Positions 28,938-39,548 of a stretch of 54,838 nt of DNA are shown here, piece after piece. Numbering within the stretch: position 1 is the first letter of the stretch; every line of letters starts with the position of its first letter. The notes below the pieces were generated by a model. That model made no database searches. It had not been told where the DNA came from and saw only the letters and a list, made by a program, of their open reading frames with translations. A program made the position numbers and the translations under genes. Origin of the DNA: Burkholderiaceae bacterium (lineage in GTDB: Bacteria > Pseudomonadota > Gammaproteobacteria > Burkholderiales > Burkholderiaceae_D); the NCBI GenBank assembly GCA_023653025.1, contig JAMNXS010000012.1:1-54838 (forward strand). The letters are read 5' to 3'.

Positions 28938-28943
28938 TATAAT
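28938..28943 (+). promoter_or_regulatory. Putative -10 box of purL
   Basis: A perfect TATAAT lies 74 bp before the purL start. No recognisable -35 is at 16-18 bp. The rest of the 286-bp gap between the amidase and purL is GC-rich with loose repeats of GGCGCTGG-like words and no further gene. Confidence 0.45.
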
Positions 28944-29017
28944 GTAGGCCTCCGATTCACCTTGCGGCGAGCTTGCCCCGGCGCCGGCCGTCCGTCCCGC
29001 ACACCGTCATCTCAGCC

Positions 29018-32000
29018 ATGCTCATTCTGCCGGGCTCCAGCGCCCTGTCTGCCTTCCGTGTCCAGCGTCTGTTAACACAACTGAAAGCGATCGATCCTGC
29101 GATCACCGGCATCAGCGGACGCTACTGTCATTTCATCGACAGCAGCGCCGCGCTGCCCGACGACGACCGCAGCCGCCTCGCCGCGCTGCTGACCTACGGC
29201 GAGCCCTTCGAGGGCCAGGGCGACGGCGAGCAGTTCGTCGTCATTCCGCGCTTCGGCACCATTTCGCCGTGGGCCAGCAAGGCGACCGACATCGCGCGCA
29301 ATTGCGGGATGGCGCACATCCACCGGATCGAACGCGGTGTGATCTACGTTGTGCAGATGAAATCCGGTCTGCTGGGCAAGGCGAAGGCGCTCGACGGCGC
29401 GAAGGCCGCCGCGGTCGCGGCCCTGCTGCACGACCGCATGACCGAAACCGTGGTGCGCGATCCGCGGCAGGCGCAGGCGCTCTTCACCGAGCTCGAGGCG
29501 CAGCCGCTGGCGCATATCGACCTGCTCGGCGGCGGCCGCGCCGCGCTCGAGGCAGCCAATGCCGAACTCGGCCTGGCGCTGTCCGGTGACGAGATCGATT
29601 ATCTGGACGATGCGTTCACACGGGCCGGCCGCAACCCGACCGACGTCGAGCTGATGATGTTCGCGCAAGCCAACAGCGAACACTGCCGGCACAAGATCTT
29701 CAACGCCGACTGGACCATCGACGGCGAGAAACAGGACCGCTCGCTGTTCGCGATGATCCGCAACACGCACCAGCTGCAGCCGAGGGGGACCATCGTCGCG
29801 TATTCCGACAACTCGTCGGTGATCGAGGGCGCGGACGTGATGCGCTTCTACCCGCGCGCGGATCGCGGCCTGTCGTATGCGCCGTCGCAGGAGCAGACCC
29901 ACATCCTGATGAAAGTCGAGACGCACAACCATCCGACTGCGATCTCGCCGTATCCCGGCGCATCGACCGGCGCCGGCGGCGAGATCCGCGACGAGGGCGC
30001 GACCGGCCGCGGCGCGAAGCCGAAAGCGGGCCTGACGGGCTTTACCGTCTCGAACCTGATGATCACGCACGCCGTGCAGCCGTGGGAAAACGCGCGCGAC
30101 GTCAACCAGCCGGTCGCGCTGCGCAGCGGCCACGGCGACTCGACCATTACCGGCAAGCCCGAACGGATTGCCTCGCCGCTGCAGATCATGATCGACGGCC
30201 CGCTCGGCGGCGCCGCGTTCAACAACGAGTTCGGCCGGCCCAATCTCGCCGGTTATTTCCGCACCTACGAGCAGAATGTCGGCGGCACGGTGATCGGCTA
30301 CCACAAGCCGATCATGATCGCCGGCGGCATGGGCAACATCTCCGCGCTGCACACGAAGAAGGAAGCTCTGCCGGTCGGCAGCCTGCTGATCCAGCTCGGC
30401 GGGCCCGGCATGCGCATCGGCATGGGCGGCGGCGCGGCATCGTCGATGGCGACCGGCGCCAACACGGCCGACCTCGATTTCGATTCTGTCCAGCGTGGCA
30501 ACCCCGAGATGGAGCGGCGCGCGCAGGAGGTCATCAATGCCTGCTGGGCGCTGGGCGAGCACAACCCAGTGCTGTCGATTCATGACGTCGGCGCAGGCGG
30601 CCTGTCGAACGCTTTCCCGGAACTGACCAACGACGCCGGTCGCGGCGCAGTATTCGACCTGCGCAAGATCCAGCTCGAGGAGAGCGGGCTCGCGCCGAAG
30701 GAAATCTGGAGCAACGAGTCGCAGGAGCGCTACGTGCTCGGCATCGCGCCGGCCAGCCTGCCGCTGTTCCGCGAGATGTGCGAGCGCGAGCGCTGCCCGT
30801 TTGCGGTGGTCGGTATCGCGACCGAGGAGCGCCAGCTGCGCGTGCTCGATCCCGAGCATGACAACTATCCGGTCGACATGCCGATGGAGGTCCTGCTCGG
30901 CAAGCCGCCGAAGATGCATCGCGACGTGAAACGCGAGCAGCGCGCGACGACGCCGATCGACCTGACCGGCATCACGCTCGAGCAGGCCGGTGAGCGCGTG
31001 CTGAAGCTGCCGACGGTGGCCGACAAGTCGTTCCTGATCACGATCGGCGACCGCTCGGTTGGCGCCCATACGGCGCGCGACCAGATGGTCGGCCCGTGGC
31101 AGGTGCCGGTGGCTGATTGCGCAGTGACGACGATGAGCCACGAGGGCAATCTCGGCGAGGCCATGGCGATGGGCGAGCGCACGCCGCTGGCCGTAATCGA
31201 CGCGCCGGCCTCTGGCCGCATGGCCGTCGGGGAGGCGCTGACCAACATCGCAGCAGCAGCCATCGACGACATCACCGACATCAAGCTGTCAGCCAACTGG
31301 ATGGCCGCCTGCGGCCAGCCGGGGCAGGATGCGGCGCTGTTCGATACCGTGAAGGCGGTCGGCATGGAGCTGTGCCCGGCGCTCGGGCTATCGATCCCGG
31401 TCGGCAAGGATTCGCTGTCGATGCGTACCACATGGAAGGACGAAGCGGGCGACAAGTCGGTGACGTCGCCGGTGTCGCTGATCGTATCCGCATTCGCACC
31501 GGTGACGGATGTACGCGCCACGCTGACGCCGCAGCTGCGCAGGGACGCAGGCGACACGGCGCTGATCTTCATCGACCTCGGTCGCGGCAGGAACCGGATG
31601 GGCGCCTCCGCGCTGGCGCAGGTGATGCAGCAGATCGGCAATGAGGTACCGGACGTCGATTCGGCGCAAGATCTGAAAGGCTTTTTCGGTGCGATCCAGC
31701 AGCTGAACCGCCAGCAGATGCTGCTTGCCTACCATGACCGCTCCGACGGCGGCCTGTATGCGACGCTGTGCGAGATGGCCTTCGCCGGCCATGCAGGCGT
31801 GACGGTCAACCTGGACATCCTCGCCACCGAGGGCGAACATGCGAGCGACTGGGGCGACTCGAAGAACTGGGCCTCGCAGGTTGAGGCGCGCCGCAACGAC
31901 CTGACGCTGCGCGCGCTGTTCGCCGAAGAGCTGGGCGCAGTGGTCCAGGTGCGTGCGGAGCAGAAGTCCGACGCCATGAACGTGCTGCGCGAATTCGGGC

Positions 32001-33034
32001 TCGGCGCCTGCAGCCACATCATCGGCAAGCCGAACAAGCGCGACGTGATCGAATTCACGCGCGACGCGAAGGTCATCTACCAGAAGCCGCGTGTCGAGCT
32101 GCACCGCTTCTGGAGCGAGACCAGCTGGCGCATTGCCCGCCTGCGCGACAACCCGGCCTGCGCCGACGCCGAGTACGATCGCATTCTTGACGCCGCCGAC
32201 CCCGGCATGACGCCGAAGATCACGTTCGACATGAACGAAGACATCGCTGCGCCGTTCATCGCCACCGGCGTGCGTCCGCGCGTGGCGATCCTGCGCGAGC
32301 AGGGCGTGAACTCGCATGTCGAGACGGCATATGTGATGCACAGGGCCGGCTTCGACGCGGTGGACGTGCACATGAGCGACCTGATTGCCGGCCGCGCGAC
32401 GCTGGCCGATTTCACCGGCCTGGTCGCCGTCGGCGGCTTCTCGTATGGCGACGTGCTGGGCGCGGGCGAGGGCTGGTCGAAAACCATCCTGTTCAATCCG
32501 GCGCTGTCGGACCAGTTCTCCGGCTTCTTCCGGCGCACCGACTCCTTCGGCCTCGGCATCTGCAACGGCTGCCAGATGATGAGCAGCCTGAAGTCCATCA
32601 TCCCCGGCGCCGAGCACTGGCCGAAGTTCACCCGCAACCAGTCCGAGCAGTTCGAGGCGCGGTTCGCGATGGTCGAGGTGATGGAGTCGCCGTCGATCTT
32701 CTTCGCCGGCATGGCCGGCACGCAGGCGCCGATCGCGGTGTCGCACGGCGAAGGCTTCGCGAACTTCGCGCACACCGGCGACGAGCAGTCGGTCAGCGTG
32801 GCGCTGCGCTTCGTCGATCATCGCGGCCAGCCGACCGAGACTTATCCGCTGAACCCGAACGGCTCGCCGTCAGGCATGACGTCGGTGACCACCGCCGACG
32901 GTCGCTTCACCGTGATGATGCCGCACCCCGAGCGCGTGTTCCGCACCGTGATCAACTCCTGGCATCCGGACGGCTGGGGCGAGGACGGGCCGTGGATGCG
33001 GATGTTCCGCAATGCGCGTAAGTGGGTGGGCTGA
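29018..33034 (+). CDS. purL: Phosphoribosylformylglycinamidine synthase (large PurL)
   Basis: The 1338-residue single-chain enzyme carries out the fourth step of purine synthesis, converting FGAR to FGAM with ATP and glutamine. The N-terminal PurS-like domain begins [19 protein letters not shown]; two AIR-synthase-like halves follow ([20 protein letters not shown] marks the active site), then a C-terminal class I glutaminase with Cys1182 in [16 protein letters not shown] at 29018 was chosen over an open frame 45 bp upstream because it gives the family start. It is a monocistronic unit with a terminator after it. Confidence 0.98.
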   Translation: MLILPGSSALSAFRVQRLLTQLKAIDPAITGISGRYCHFIDSSAALPDDDRSRLAALLTYGEPFEGQGDGEQFVVIPRFGTISPWASKATDIARNCGMAHIHRIERGVIYVVQMKSGLLGKAKALDGAKAAAVAALLHDRMTETVVRDPRQAQALFTELEAQPLAHIDLLGGGRAALEAANAELGLALSGDEIDYLDDAFTRAGRNPTDVELMMFAQANSEHCRHKIFNADWTIDGEKQDRSLFAMIRNTHQLQPRGTIVAYSDNSSVIEGADVMRFYPRADRGLSYAPSQEQTHILMKVETHNHPTAISPYPGASTGAGGEIRDEGATGRGAKPKAGLTGFTVSNLMITHAVQPWENARDVNQPVALRSGHGDSTITGKPERIASPLQIMIDGPLGGAAFNNEFGRPNLAGYFRTYEQNVGGTVIGYHKPIMIAGGMGNISALHTKKEALPVGSLLIQLGGPGMRIGMGGGAASSMATGANTADLDFDSVQRGNPEMERRAQEVINACWALGEHNPVLSIHDVGAGGLSNAFPELTNDAGRGAVFDLRKIQLEESGLAPKEIWSNESQERYVLGIAPASLPLFREMCERERCPFAVVGIATEERQLRVLDPEHDNYPVDMPMEVLLGKPPKMHRDVKREQRATTPIDLTGITLEQAGERVLKLPTVADKSFLITIGDRSVGAHTARDQMVGPWQVPVADCAVTTMSHEGNLGEAMAMGERTPLAVIDAPASGRMAVGEALTNIAAAAIDDITDIKLSANWMAACGQPGQDAALFDTVKAVGMELCPALGLSIPVGKDSLSMRTTWKDEAGDKSVTSPVSLIVSAFAPVTDVRATLTPQLRRDAGDTALIFIDLGRGRNRMGASALAQVMQQIGNEVPDVDSAQDLKGFFGAIQQLNRQQMLLAYHDRSDGGLYATLCEMAFAGHAGVTVNLDILATEGEHASDWGDSKNWASQVEARRNDLTLRALFAEELGAVVQVRAEQKSDAMNVLREFGLGACSHIIGKPNKRDVIEFTRDAKVIYQKPRVELHRFWSETSWRIARLRDNPACADAEYDRILDAADPGMTPKITFDMNEDIAAPFIATGVRPRVAILREQGVNSHVETAYVMHRAGFDAVDVHMSDLIAGRATLADFTGLVAVGGFSYGDVLGAGEGWSKTILFNPALSDQFSGFFRRTDSFGLGICNGCQMMSSLKSIIPGAEHWPKFTRNQSEQFEARFAMVEVMESPSIFFAGMAGTQAPIAVSHGEGFANFAHTGDEQSVSVALRFVDHRGQPTETYPLNPNGSPSGMTSVTTADGRFTVMMPHPERVFRTVINSWHPDGWGEDGPWMRMFRNARKWVG

Positions 33035-33050
33035 GCCGGTCCGACCCGCG

Positions 33051-33081
33051 AAAAAAAACGCTGCCTCGGCAGCGTTTTTTT
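33051..33081. terminator. Bidirectional intrinsic terminator between purL and the parvulin gene
   Basis: An A-run and CGCTGC (to 33064) pair with GCAGCG and a T-run (33069-33081) around CTCG. It stops purL on the plus strand and can stop the convergent operon on the minus strand. Confidence 0.92.
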
Positions 33082-33097
33082 CTGAAGTGCGCAAGAC

Positions 33098-33877
33098 TTA
33101 CTGGATCTTGGCTTTCTTCTTCAGGTCTTGCTGGAAGTTCTGCAGCCTCTGCTGCTGCAGCGACTCGGCGATCTGGCCCTTGACCTCGTCGAAGCCGGGC
33201 ACCTGCGCGTCGCGGGTCTCTTCGAGACGGATCACATGGAAGCCGAACTGGGTCTGCACCGGCGTCTGCGTAAACTCGCCGGCCTTCAGGCCGACCATCG
33301 CCTCGGAGAATGGTTTCACGAAAGCGTCCGGCGGCGCCCAGCCGAGCTCGCCGCCCTGATTGGCCGAGCCCGGGTCCTTCGACGCCTTCGCGAGTTCCTC
33401 GAACTTGGCGCCGCCCTTGAGCTTGCCGATGATGGCCTTGGCCTCGTCTTCCTTCTCGACGAGGATGTGGCGCGCACGATACTCCTTGCCGACCGACTGT
33501 GCCTTGAACTTGTCGTATTCGGCTTTCATGTCCTCGTCCTTGACCGGGTTCTTGGCCAGGAATTCCTGGGCCAGCGCGCGGATCATGATGGACTGGCGGG
33601 CGAGGTCGATCTGGTTCTTCACCTCGGGGCGGCTGGCGATGCCCTGGCGGTCGGCTTCCTGTGCGAGCACTTCGCGATTGATCAGTTCGTCCTTGATCAT
33701 CGAGCGCATCTCGGGCGAATCCTTCTGGCCCTGCTGCACCATCTGCTTGACCATGGCATCGACGCGAGCGGTCGGGATGGCCTTGCCGTTGACGACGGCG
33801 ACGTTCTGCGCGTGGACCGGCAGGGCTGCGGAGGCGGCCAGCATGACCATCAGGCCGGCGGATTTCAGGTTCATCAT
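33098..33877 (-). CDS. Periplasmic parvulin-type peptidyl-prolyl isomerase
   Basis: The 259-residue foldase has a signal peptide (MMNLKSAGLMVMLAASAALPVHA, cleavage before QNVAVVNG), a SurA-like N-terminal helical part, and one parvulin domain at about 130-225 (RARHILVEKEDE through TQFGFHVIRLEE). It assists folding of exported proteins. It is the last gene of selO-msrB-yciB-bolA-ppi, 50 bp after bolA. Start could be the first or second of two consecutive Met codons (33877 or 33874). It is paralogous to the larger membrane-bound foldase at 18141. Confidence 0.92.
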   Translation of the reverse strand: MMNLKSAGLMVMLAASAALPVHAQNVAVVNGKAIPTARVDAMVKQMVQQGQKDSPEMRSMIKDELINREVLAQEADRQGIASRPEVKNQIDLARQSIMIRALAQEFLAKNPVKDEDMKAEYDKFKAQSVGKEYRARHILVEKEDEAKAIIGKLKGGAKFEELAKASKDPGSANQGGELGWAPPDAFVKPFSEAMVGLKAGEFTQTPVQTQFGFHVIRLEETRDAQVPGFDEVKGQIAESLQQQRLQNFQQDLKKKAKIQ

Positions 33878-33927
33878 GGTTGAGCTTGGGGTGGGTTGAT
33901 CAAAAATGCCGCGGGACGCGACTCGGT

Positions 33928-34203
33928 TCAGGCGGACTTCGCCTCGTCGGGGGTCAGCAGGGTCATTGCAAGAGCGTGTATTTCTTTTTGCATCATCTCG
34001 CCCAAGCAATCATACACCAGCCGATGGCGTGCCACTTTGTTCAGGCCTTCGAAGCGGGCGGACACCAGTCGCAGCCGGTAGTGACCACCGCCCGACGCCG
34101 CGCCGGCATGGCCGGCATGCAAATGCGATTCGTCATCGACCACGCACTCCAGCGGTGCAAGGCCGGCATCGAGCAGTTGCCGGATGCGTTGCGGCCGGTT
34201 CAT
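33928..34203 (-). CDS. bolA: BolA-family protein
   Basis: The 91-residue protein has the BolA core: a [20 protein letters not shown] strand-helix unit and the RHRLVYDCL segment with the conserved His. BolA proteins partner monothiol glutaredoxins in iron-sulfur cluster handling and affect cell shape under stress. Its ATG overlaps the yciB stop by 4 bp, so it is translated together with yciB. A much longer open frame extends upstream, but that part lies inside yciB and is not real. Confidence 0.92.
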   Translation of the reverse strand: MNRPQRIRQLLDAGLAPLECVVDDESHLHAGHAGAASGGGHYRLRLVSARFEGLNKVARHRLVYDCLGEMMQKEIHALAMTLLTPDEAKSA

Positions 34204-34820
34204 TCGGCCTCCTTCAGGTAGCGGGACAGGTAGACACTCTGCGCGATTACGAAGGCGATCATCAGGCCAAGAAAGCCGAACAGCTTGAAGTTGACCCAGA
34301 ATTCCAGCGGGAAGCTGAAGGCGACATACAGGTTGACGACACCCATTAGCGCGAAAAAGCCGCCCCATGCGAGGTTCAGCCGCGTCCATACCTGGTCGGG
34401 CAGGCTCAGTTGCTTGCCCATCATCGCGCGGATCAGGTTCTTGCGGAACACGCCCTGCGCGCCGAGCAGCGCGACGGCGAAGCACCAGTACAGCACGGTG
34501 GGTTTGAGCTTGATGAACTGTTCGTCATGGAACCAGATCGTCGCACCGCCGAACACCACGATGATGGCCAGCGAGACCCACAGCATGTTGTCGACCGGCT
34601 TGCGGCGCGCCAGCAGCCACAGCACCTGTCCGGCGGTGGCGATGATGGCCACGGCGGTTGCGAGCAGGATGGGCGCCTGCTGCAGCGTGACCTCGCCGCC
34701 CGATACCAGCGCCGACAGGTACTGGCTGCCGAACGCCTGCGCGGCCTCAGGCTGGGCGCCAGCCGCCTTGAAGACGACAAAAAAGAGAATGACGGGAAAG
34801 AGGTCGAACAGCAGCTTCAT
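34200..34820 (-). CDS. yciB: Inner-membrane septation protein YciB (IspZ)
   Basis: The 206-residue integral membrane protein starts [21 protein letters not shown] and has about five hydrophobic segments; [19 protein letters not shown] and [20 protein letters not shown] are conserved landmarks. YciB interacts with cell-elongation and division proteins and affects envelope integrity. It lies 19 bp after msrB and overlaps bolA by 4 bp. Confidence 0.95.
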   Translation of the reverse strand: MKLLFDLFPVILFFVVFKAAGAQPEAAQAFGSQYLSALVSGGEVTLQQAPILLATAVAIIATAGQVLWLLARRKPVDNMLWVSLAIIVVFGGATIWFHDEQFIKLKPTVLYWCFAVALLGAQGVFRKNLIRAMMGKQLSLPDQVWTRLNLAWGGFFALMGVVNLYVAFSFPLEFWVNFKLFGFLGLMIAFVIAQSVYLSRYLKEAE

Positions 34821-34839
34821 GCGGCTCCGGTGGCGGAAG

Positions 34840-35241
34840 TCAGGGTTGAGGGTCGAATTTCAGCGACGCCGAGTTGATGCAGTAGCGCAGGCCGGTCGGC
34901 GGCGGACCGTCGGGGAACACGTGGCCCAGATGTGCGTCGCAGATTTTACAGAGGATTTCGGTGCGCACCATACCGTAGCTGCGGTCGATGCGCTCGGCGA
35001 CATGCGCCGGGTCCAGCGGCCGGAAATAACTCGGCCAGCCGCAGCCGGAATCGAACTTGGCGTCCGATTCGAACAGCGGCGTGCCGCAGCAGACGCAGCT
35101 GTAGATCCCATGCTCGTGATGATCCCAGTAACGCCCGGTGAACGCGCGCTCGGTGGCGGCGTGGCGCGTCACTTCGTACTCGAGCGGTTCGAGCATCGCG
35201 CGCCACTCGGCGTCGGTGCGAACGATTTTCTTTTCATCCAT
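34840..35241 (-). CDS. msrB: Peptide-methionine (R)-S-oxide reductase MsrB
   Basis: The 133-residue zinc enzyme reduces methionine-R-sulfoxide in proteins. Zinc cysteines are Cys49/Cys52 (SCVCCG) and Cys98/Cys101 ([13 protein letters not shown]); the catalytic residue is Cys121 in [11 protein letters not shown], and GCGWPSY is the substrate pocket. ATG at 35241 ([13 protein letters not shown]) fits the family; an open frame upstream overlaps the end of selO. It lies 58 bp after selO and is probably cotranscribed with it. Confidence 0.96.
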   Translation of the reverse strand: MDEKKIVRTDAEWRAMLEPLEYEVTRHAATERAFTGRYWDHHEHGIYSCVCCGTPLFESDAKFDSGCGWPSYFRPLDPAHVAERIDRSYGMVRTEILCKICDAHLGHVFPDGPPPTGLRYCINSASLKFDPQP

Positions 35242-35299
35242 CGGTTTCTCTTTCGCGGTTTCGCTGTTCCTCTGCTGCTGCAGCGCAGTCGCCGGCCCG

Positions 35300-36823
35300 T
35301 CACGAAGAGCAGCTGACCTCGATGCCGGCGGCCCAGTCCGGCGGCAGGGCGGCATAGGCCTCATGTTCCGGCTGCTCGTCAAACGGTTGCCGAAGTACCG
35401 CCAGCAACCGGGCCACTTCCGAAAAATCTTTCTGTGCGGCTTTGTCGATCGCCACCTGCGCCAAGTAATTGCGCAATATGTATTTCGGATTCACCCGGTT
35501 CATCCGGCTCCTGCGCGCGCCATCCGCGCTGCCCTCGGCCCGCAGTCTGCGCCGGTATTCTACTGACCACGCGTCGAATGCGCTGCGGTCGATGAAGAGG
35601 TCGCGTAGCGGTGCGTCGGCCGACGGATCGTCGACCGCAAGGCCGGACAGCCGGCGGAAGAACAGGGTGAAATCGACCCGGTTCGCGGCCAGCGCCTGCA
35701 GTAGCGCGGCGATCAGAGCCTCGTCGCCGTCCTGCGTGGTCGACAGACCGAGTTTGGCATGCCAGAGCGCATCCATTTTCGCGGCGAAGCTCGGCTGGTA
35801 GACGGACAGCGCCTCCTGCACTTCGTCGACGTCGCCGATCAGGCCTACCATCGCCTGGCCGAGCGCATAGCAGTTCCACTCGCCGATACGCGGCTGCATC
35901 CGGTATGAATAGCGCCCCTGCTGGTCAGTATGGTTGCAGATGTGCGCGGGGTCGTAGGCCTCCATGAAGCCGAAGGGGCCGTAATCCAGCGTCTGCCCGA
36001 GGATGGACATGTTGTCGGTGTTGAGCACGCCATGCATGAAGCCGACCGCCTGCCATTGCGCCACCAGCTCGGCCGTGCGCCGGGTCACTTCGCGCAGCAG
36101 CGTGTGATAAGGCCGGTCGCTTCCCTGCAGCTCGGGAAAGCTGCGCGCGATCACGTAGTCGGCCAGCAACCGCAGCTCCTGCGGCCGGTCGTTGTAGAAC
36201 CAGTGCTCGAACGAGCCGAAGCGGACGAAGCTCGGTGCCATGCGGGTGACGACGGCCGTGCTCTCCGGCATTTCGCGCATGACCCGCATGTCCGAGCCGA
36301 TCACGCACAGCGCGCGCGTGGTCGGTATGCCGAGCGCGGCCATCGCCTCCGAGCACAGGAATTCGCGGATCGACGAGCGCAGCACCGCGCGGCCGTCGCC
36401 CATGCGGGAGTAGGGCGTCCTGCCCGAGCCCTTGAGCTGCAACTCCATCCAGCCATGCGGTTCCGTCGGCGACGGCGCCTCGCCGAGCAGGATCGCGCGG
36501 CCGTCGCCGAGCTGTCCGGCCCAGACGCCGAACTGGTGGCCGGAGTAGACGGCTGCCAGCGGCTGCGACGTCGGCAGTTCGGCGTTGCCGCTGAAGACCT
36601 CGACGAATTGCTGATCGCGCAGCGCCGCCGGATCGAGTCCGATCAGCGCGGCAGCCGCCTCGCTCGCGCATACCAGATACGGTGCGGGCAGCGGCGTCGA
36701 TGCCAGGCGGGTGTGGAAGGCCGGCGGCAGCGCGGCAAAACGGTTGTCCAGCGTCAAATCCGCCAGACGACGAACACCGGGCGGCGCGGACCGGGACGGG
36801 TTCGGCAGGCTGGGAGAGTTCAT
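35300..36823 (-). CDS. selO: Protein adenylyltransferase SelO (YdiU)
   Basis: The 507-residue pseudokinase-fold enzyme transfers AMP from ATP to Ser, Thr or Tyr of target proteins, with a role in oxidative stress. Landmarks are [13 protein letters not shown] (nucleotide loop), [20 protein letters not shown], and [12 protein letters not shown] followed by [14 protein letters not shown] (catalytic and metal residues). It ends in Cys-Ser-Ser; eukaryotic SelO has a selenocysteine near this C-terminus, and bacterial forms use Cys. It heads the operon selO-msrB-yciB-bolA-ppi and is divergent from the aldolase-like gene. Confidence 0.95.
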   Translation of the reverse strand: MNSPSLPNPSRSAPPGVRRLADLTLDNRFAALPPAFHTRLASTPLPAPYLVCASEAAAALIGLDPAALRDQQFVEVFSGNAELPTSQPLAAVYSGHQFGVWAGQLGDGRAILLGEAPSPTEPHGWMELQLKGSGRTPYSRMGDGRAVLRSSIREFLCSEAMAALGIPTTRALCVIGSDMRVMREMPESTAVVTRMAPSFVRFGSFEHWFYNDRPQELRLLADYVIARSFPELQGSDRPYHTLLREVTRRTAELVAQWQAVGFMHGVLNTDNMSILGQTLDYGPFGFMEAYDPAHICNHTDQQGRYSYRMQPRIGEWNCYALGQAMVGLIGDVDEVQEALSVYQPSFAAKMDALWHAKLGLSTTQDGDEALIAALLQALAANRVDFTLFFRRLSGLAVDDPSADAPLRDLFIDRSAFDAWSVEYRRRLRAEGSADGARRSRMNRVNPKYILRNYLAQVAIDKAAQKDFSEVARLLAVLRQPFDEQPEHEAYAALPPDWAAGIEVSCSS

Positions 36824-36866
36824 TGCAGGCTTCTGTTACGATGCGTGACCACAGGACAAGGTTTGC

Positions 36867-36879
36867 GGATTTCAAATCC
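36867..36879. promoter_or_regulatory. 13-bp palindrome between selO and the aldolase-like gene
   Basis: GGATTTCAAATCC is perfectly symmetric around its central C. It lies 43 bp from the selO start and 80 bp from the aldolase-like start, a position where a repressor could act on either gene. The family of regulator is unknown. Confidence 0.4.
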
Positions 36880-36959
36880 CGAAGCGGGGAAAGGCCGCTA
36901 AGCTGTACCCAACGGCCGATAGACAGAGCCGCATTGTGACAGATAAGAGGAGAGCGCAT

Positions 36960-37736
36960 ATGAACGCCCCTGAACGCCTGGAGATACCTTCACTGCAGGA
37001 TCGCGTCAGCGCTGCCGAATGGCAGATGCGCGTGGATCTTGCGGCCTGCTACCGGCTGGTGGCTGCCTTTGGCTGGAGCGACCTCGTCTTCACGCACATC
37101 ACCGCGCGACTGCCGGGGCCGGAGCATGCTTTCCTGATCAATCCCTACGGGATGATGTTCGACGAGATCACGGCTTCGTCGCTGGTGCGCATCGACCTGC
37201 ACGGCAACAAGCTCGACGATTCGTCGTTCCCGGTCAATCCGGCCGGCTTTACCATCCACTCGGCCATTCATGAAGCGCGCGACGACGCGATCTGTGTGCT
37301 GCACACGCACAGCCTGAACGGCGCCGCCGTCGCGGCGCAGGAAGCCGGCGTGCTGCCGATCTCGCAGCCGTCGATCTTCGTGCTCAACAGCCTCGCCTAT
37401 CACGACTACGAAGGCCTGGCGCTGAACGCCGACGAGAAGCCGCGGCTGGTGGCCGACTTCGGCGACAAGAGCTTCCTGATGCTGCGCAATCACGGCCTGC
37501 TGACCGTCGGGCGCACGGTGGCCGACGCCTTTCTCAATATGTACCTGTTCGAAGCCGCCTGCACGGTGCAGGTGCGCGCGATGGCCGGCGGCACACCGCT
37601 GCGGCCGGTGCAGCAGGCGATCATAGCCAATGCGATGGCGCAGGCGCGGCAGGTCACGAATGCGCAGTACGGATCGCTCGCCTGGCCCGCGTTGCTGAGA
37701 AAGCTGGAGCGCGAGAACCCGGGCTACCGTACCTGA
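36960..37736 (+). CDS. Class II aldolase/adducin-family protein
   Basis: The 258-residue protein has the class II aldolase fold. Zinc ligands are His115 and His117 (VLHTHS) and His178 (RNHGLL), and the N-terminal GWSDLVFTHITARLPGPE block is the family substrate region. Known members cleave or epimerise sugar phosphates such as fuculose- or ribulose-phosphate, but this subgroup in Burkholderiales has no settled substrate. ATG at 36960 has AGAGGAGAG just upstream. Tandem repeats follow its stop, and then an acyl-CoA ligase and liv-type transporter genes on the same strand. Confidence 0.88.
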   Translation: MNAPERLEIPSLQDRVSAAEWQMRVDLAACYRLVAAFGWSDLVFTHITARLPGPEHAFLINPYGMMFDEITASSLVRIDLHGNKLDDSSFPVNPAGFTIHSAIHEARDDAICVLHTHSLNGAAVAAQEAGVLPISQPSIFVLNSLAYHDYEGLALNADEKPRLVADFGDKSFLMLRNHGLLTVGRTVADAFLNMYLFEAACTVQVRAMAGGTPLRPVQQAIIANAMAQARQVTNAQYGSLAWPALLRKLERENPGYRT

Positions 37737-37738
37737 GT

Positions 37739-37790
37739 ATCGAGGGTGAACATCGAGCGTGAACATAGAGTGTGAACATCGAGCGCGTGC
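37739..37790. repeat. 13-bp tandem repeats after the aldolase-like gene
   Basis: Four adjacent units of ATCGAGNGTGAAC-type sequence start at 37739, 37752, 37765 and 37778; the fourth is degenerate at its end. They begin 3 bp after the aldolase stop codon, in the 143-bp gap before the acyl-CoA ligase gene. Confidence 0.85.
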
Positions 37791-37812
37791 TGCGATGCAA
37801 GATGAAAAGCGG

Positions 37813-37841
37813 TTGACGGATTGACAATCGGCTTCAAGAAT
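37813..37841 (+). promoter_or_regulatory. Possible promoter of the acyl-CoA ligase-liv operon
   Basis: TTGACG (37813-37818) and AAGAAT (37836-37841) are 17 bp apart, 39 bp before the ligase start. The -10 is a weak match. An extra TTGACA at 37821-37826 has no partner. Confidence 0.35.
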
Positions 37842-37879
37842 CGCGGCACACCAACGCCAATCCCTTCTTCGGAGACACC

Positions 37880-39529
37880 ATGACGTACCCCCAGAGCCCA
37901 CTCATGGGCCGCATGATGAGCCAGCCGCTGCTCATTTCCTCGTTGATCAGGCATGCCGACCGCTACTACGGCGACACCGAGATCGTGTCGCGACGGGTCG
38001 AGGGCGACATTCACCGCACCACCTACCGCGAATGCCACCGCCGCGCGCGTAAGCTGGCCAATGCCCTGACCCGGCTCGGCGTGTCGATGGGCGACCGTAT
38101 TGCGACGCTCGCTTGGAACGGCTATCGCCATCTCGAGGCCTACTATGGCGTATCCGGCATGGGCGCCGTGCTGCATACGATTAATCCGCGCCTGCATCCG
38201 GAGCAGATTGCCTACATCGCCAATCATGCCGAGGACCAGTATCTGCTGTTCGACCTGACTTTCCTGCCGGTCATCGAGGCCATCGCGCCGCTGTGCACGA
38301 CGATCCGGGGCTTTGTCGCGCTGTGCGACCGCGACCGCCTGCCGGCCTCGGACAAGCTGCCCGGCCTGCTGTGCTACGAAGACTTGCTCGAGGCCGAGTC
38401 CGACGAATTCGAATGGCCGCTGTTCGACGAAAACTCGGCCTCCAGCCTCTGCTACACGTCCGGCACGACCGGTAACCCGAAGGGCGCGCTGTACTCGCAT
38501 CGCTCGGCGCTACTGCATTCATATGCGTCGGCGCTGCCGGACGCATTGAACGTGTCGGCGCGCGACGTGGTGCTGCCAGTGGTGCCGATGTTCCATGTGA
38601 ATGCCTGGGGCCTGCCGTATTCGGTGATGCTGACCGGCGCGAAGCTGGTGTTCCCCGGCCCCGCGCTGGACGGCAAGTCGCTGTACGAACTGTTCGAGCA
38701 GGAGAAAGTGACCTTCTCTGCCGGCGTGCCGACCGTCTGGCTCGGCTTGCTGACCTACGTCGGCCAGAACAAGCTGAAGTTTTCCACGTTCAGGCGCACC
38801 GTGATCGGCGGCTCGGCCTGTCCGCCGGCGATGATGAAGACCCTGCGCCATGACTATGACGTGGAGGTGGTGCATGCGTGGGGAATGACCGAGATGTCGC
38901 CGCTGGGCACCTGTTGCACGCTGCTGGCGTCGCACGAGGGCTTGCCCGACGAGCAGAAGCAGGCGCTGCTGGAGACGCAGGGTAGGGTGATCTTCGGCGT
39001 CGACATGAAGATCGTCGACGACGACGGCAAGGAACTACCGTGGGACGGCAAGACCTACGGCAACCTGCTCGTGCGCGGGCCGTGGGTGGTGTCCGGCTAT
39101 TTCAAGGCCGAGGGCGGCGACGTGCTGCAGGACGGCTGGTTCCCGACCGGCGACGTGGCCGTGATCAACCCCGAGGGCTACCTGCAGATCACCGACCGCA
39201 GCAAGGACGTGATCAAGTCCGGCGGCGAGTGGATCGGCTCGATCGATCTCGAGAACATCGCGGTCGCCCACCCGGCGGTGCTGCAGGCCGCCTGCATCGG
39301 CGTCCACCATCCGAAGTGGGACGAGCGCCCGCTGCTGGTGGTGGTGAAGAAGCCGGGAGCGGACGTCAGCCGGGAAGAACTGCTGGCCTTCTACGAAGGC
39401 AAGATCGCGAAATGGTGGACGCCGGACGACGTGGTCTTTGCCGACGCGCTGCCGCTGGGCGCCACCGGCAAGATCCTGAAGAACCGTATTCGCGAAACCT
39501 ATCGCGACTACCGGTTGCCGACGGCCTGA
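37880..39529 (+). CDS. AMP-dependent acyl-CoA synthetase (fatty-acid CoA ligase type)
   Basis: The 549-residue enzyme activates a carboxylic acid to its CoA thioester through an acyl-adenylate. Motifs are [18 protein letters not shown] (P-loop), [22 protein letters not shown], and the C-terminal catalytic Lys in [10 protein letters not shown]. It resembles medium/long-chain and methylmercaptopropionate CoA ligases, so chain length cannot be fixed from sequence. It is directly followed (19 bp) by livHMGF and a binding protein, suggesting that it activates the compound imported by that system. Confidence 0.93.
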   Translation: MTYPQSPLMGRMMSQPLLISSLIRHADRYYGDTEIVSRRVEGDIHRTTYRECHRRARKLANALTRLGVSMGDRIATLAWNGYRHLEAYYGVSGMGAVLHTINPRLHPEQIAYIANHAEDQYLLFDLTFLPVIEAIAPLCTTIRGFVALCDRDRLPASDKLPGLLCYEDLLEAESDEFEWPLFDENSASSLCYTSGTTGNPKGALYSHRSALLHSYASALPDALNVSARDVVLPVVPMFHVNAWGLPYSVMLTGAKLVFPGPALDGKSLYELFEQEKVTFSAGVPTVWLGLLTYVGQNKLKFSTFRRTVIGGSACPPAMMKTLRHDYDVEVVHAWGMTEMSPLGTCCTLLASHEGLPDEQKQALLETQGRVIFGVDMKIVDDDGKELPWDGKTYGNLLVRGPWVVSGYFKAEGGDVLQDGWFPTGDVAVINPEGYLQITDRSKDVIKSGGEWIGSIDLENIAVAHPAVLQAACIGVHHPKWDERPLLVVVKKPGADVSREELLAFYEGKIAKWWTPDDVVFADALPLGATGKILKNRIRETYRDYRLPTA

Positions 39530-39548
39530 CGAGCGGACGGGAACGAGC

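Noticed and set aside
29072-31141. Open frame of 689 codons opposite purL
   Set aside because: Same shadow effect; purL is intact with all motifs.
37739-37790. CRISPR array
   Set aside because: Units are 13 bp and directly adjacent with no spacers; no cas genes in the window.
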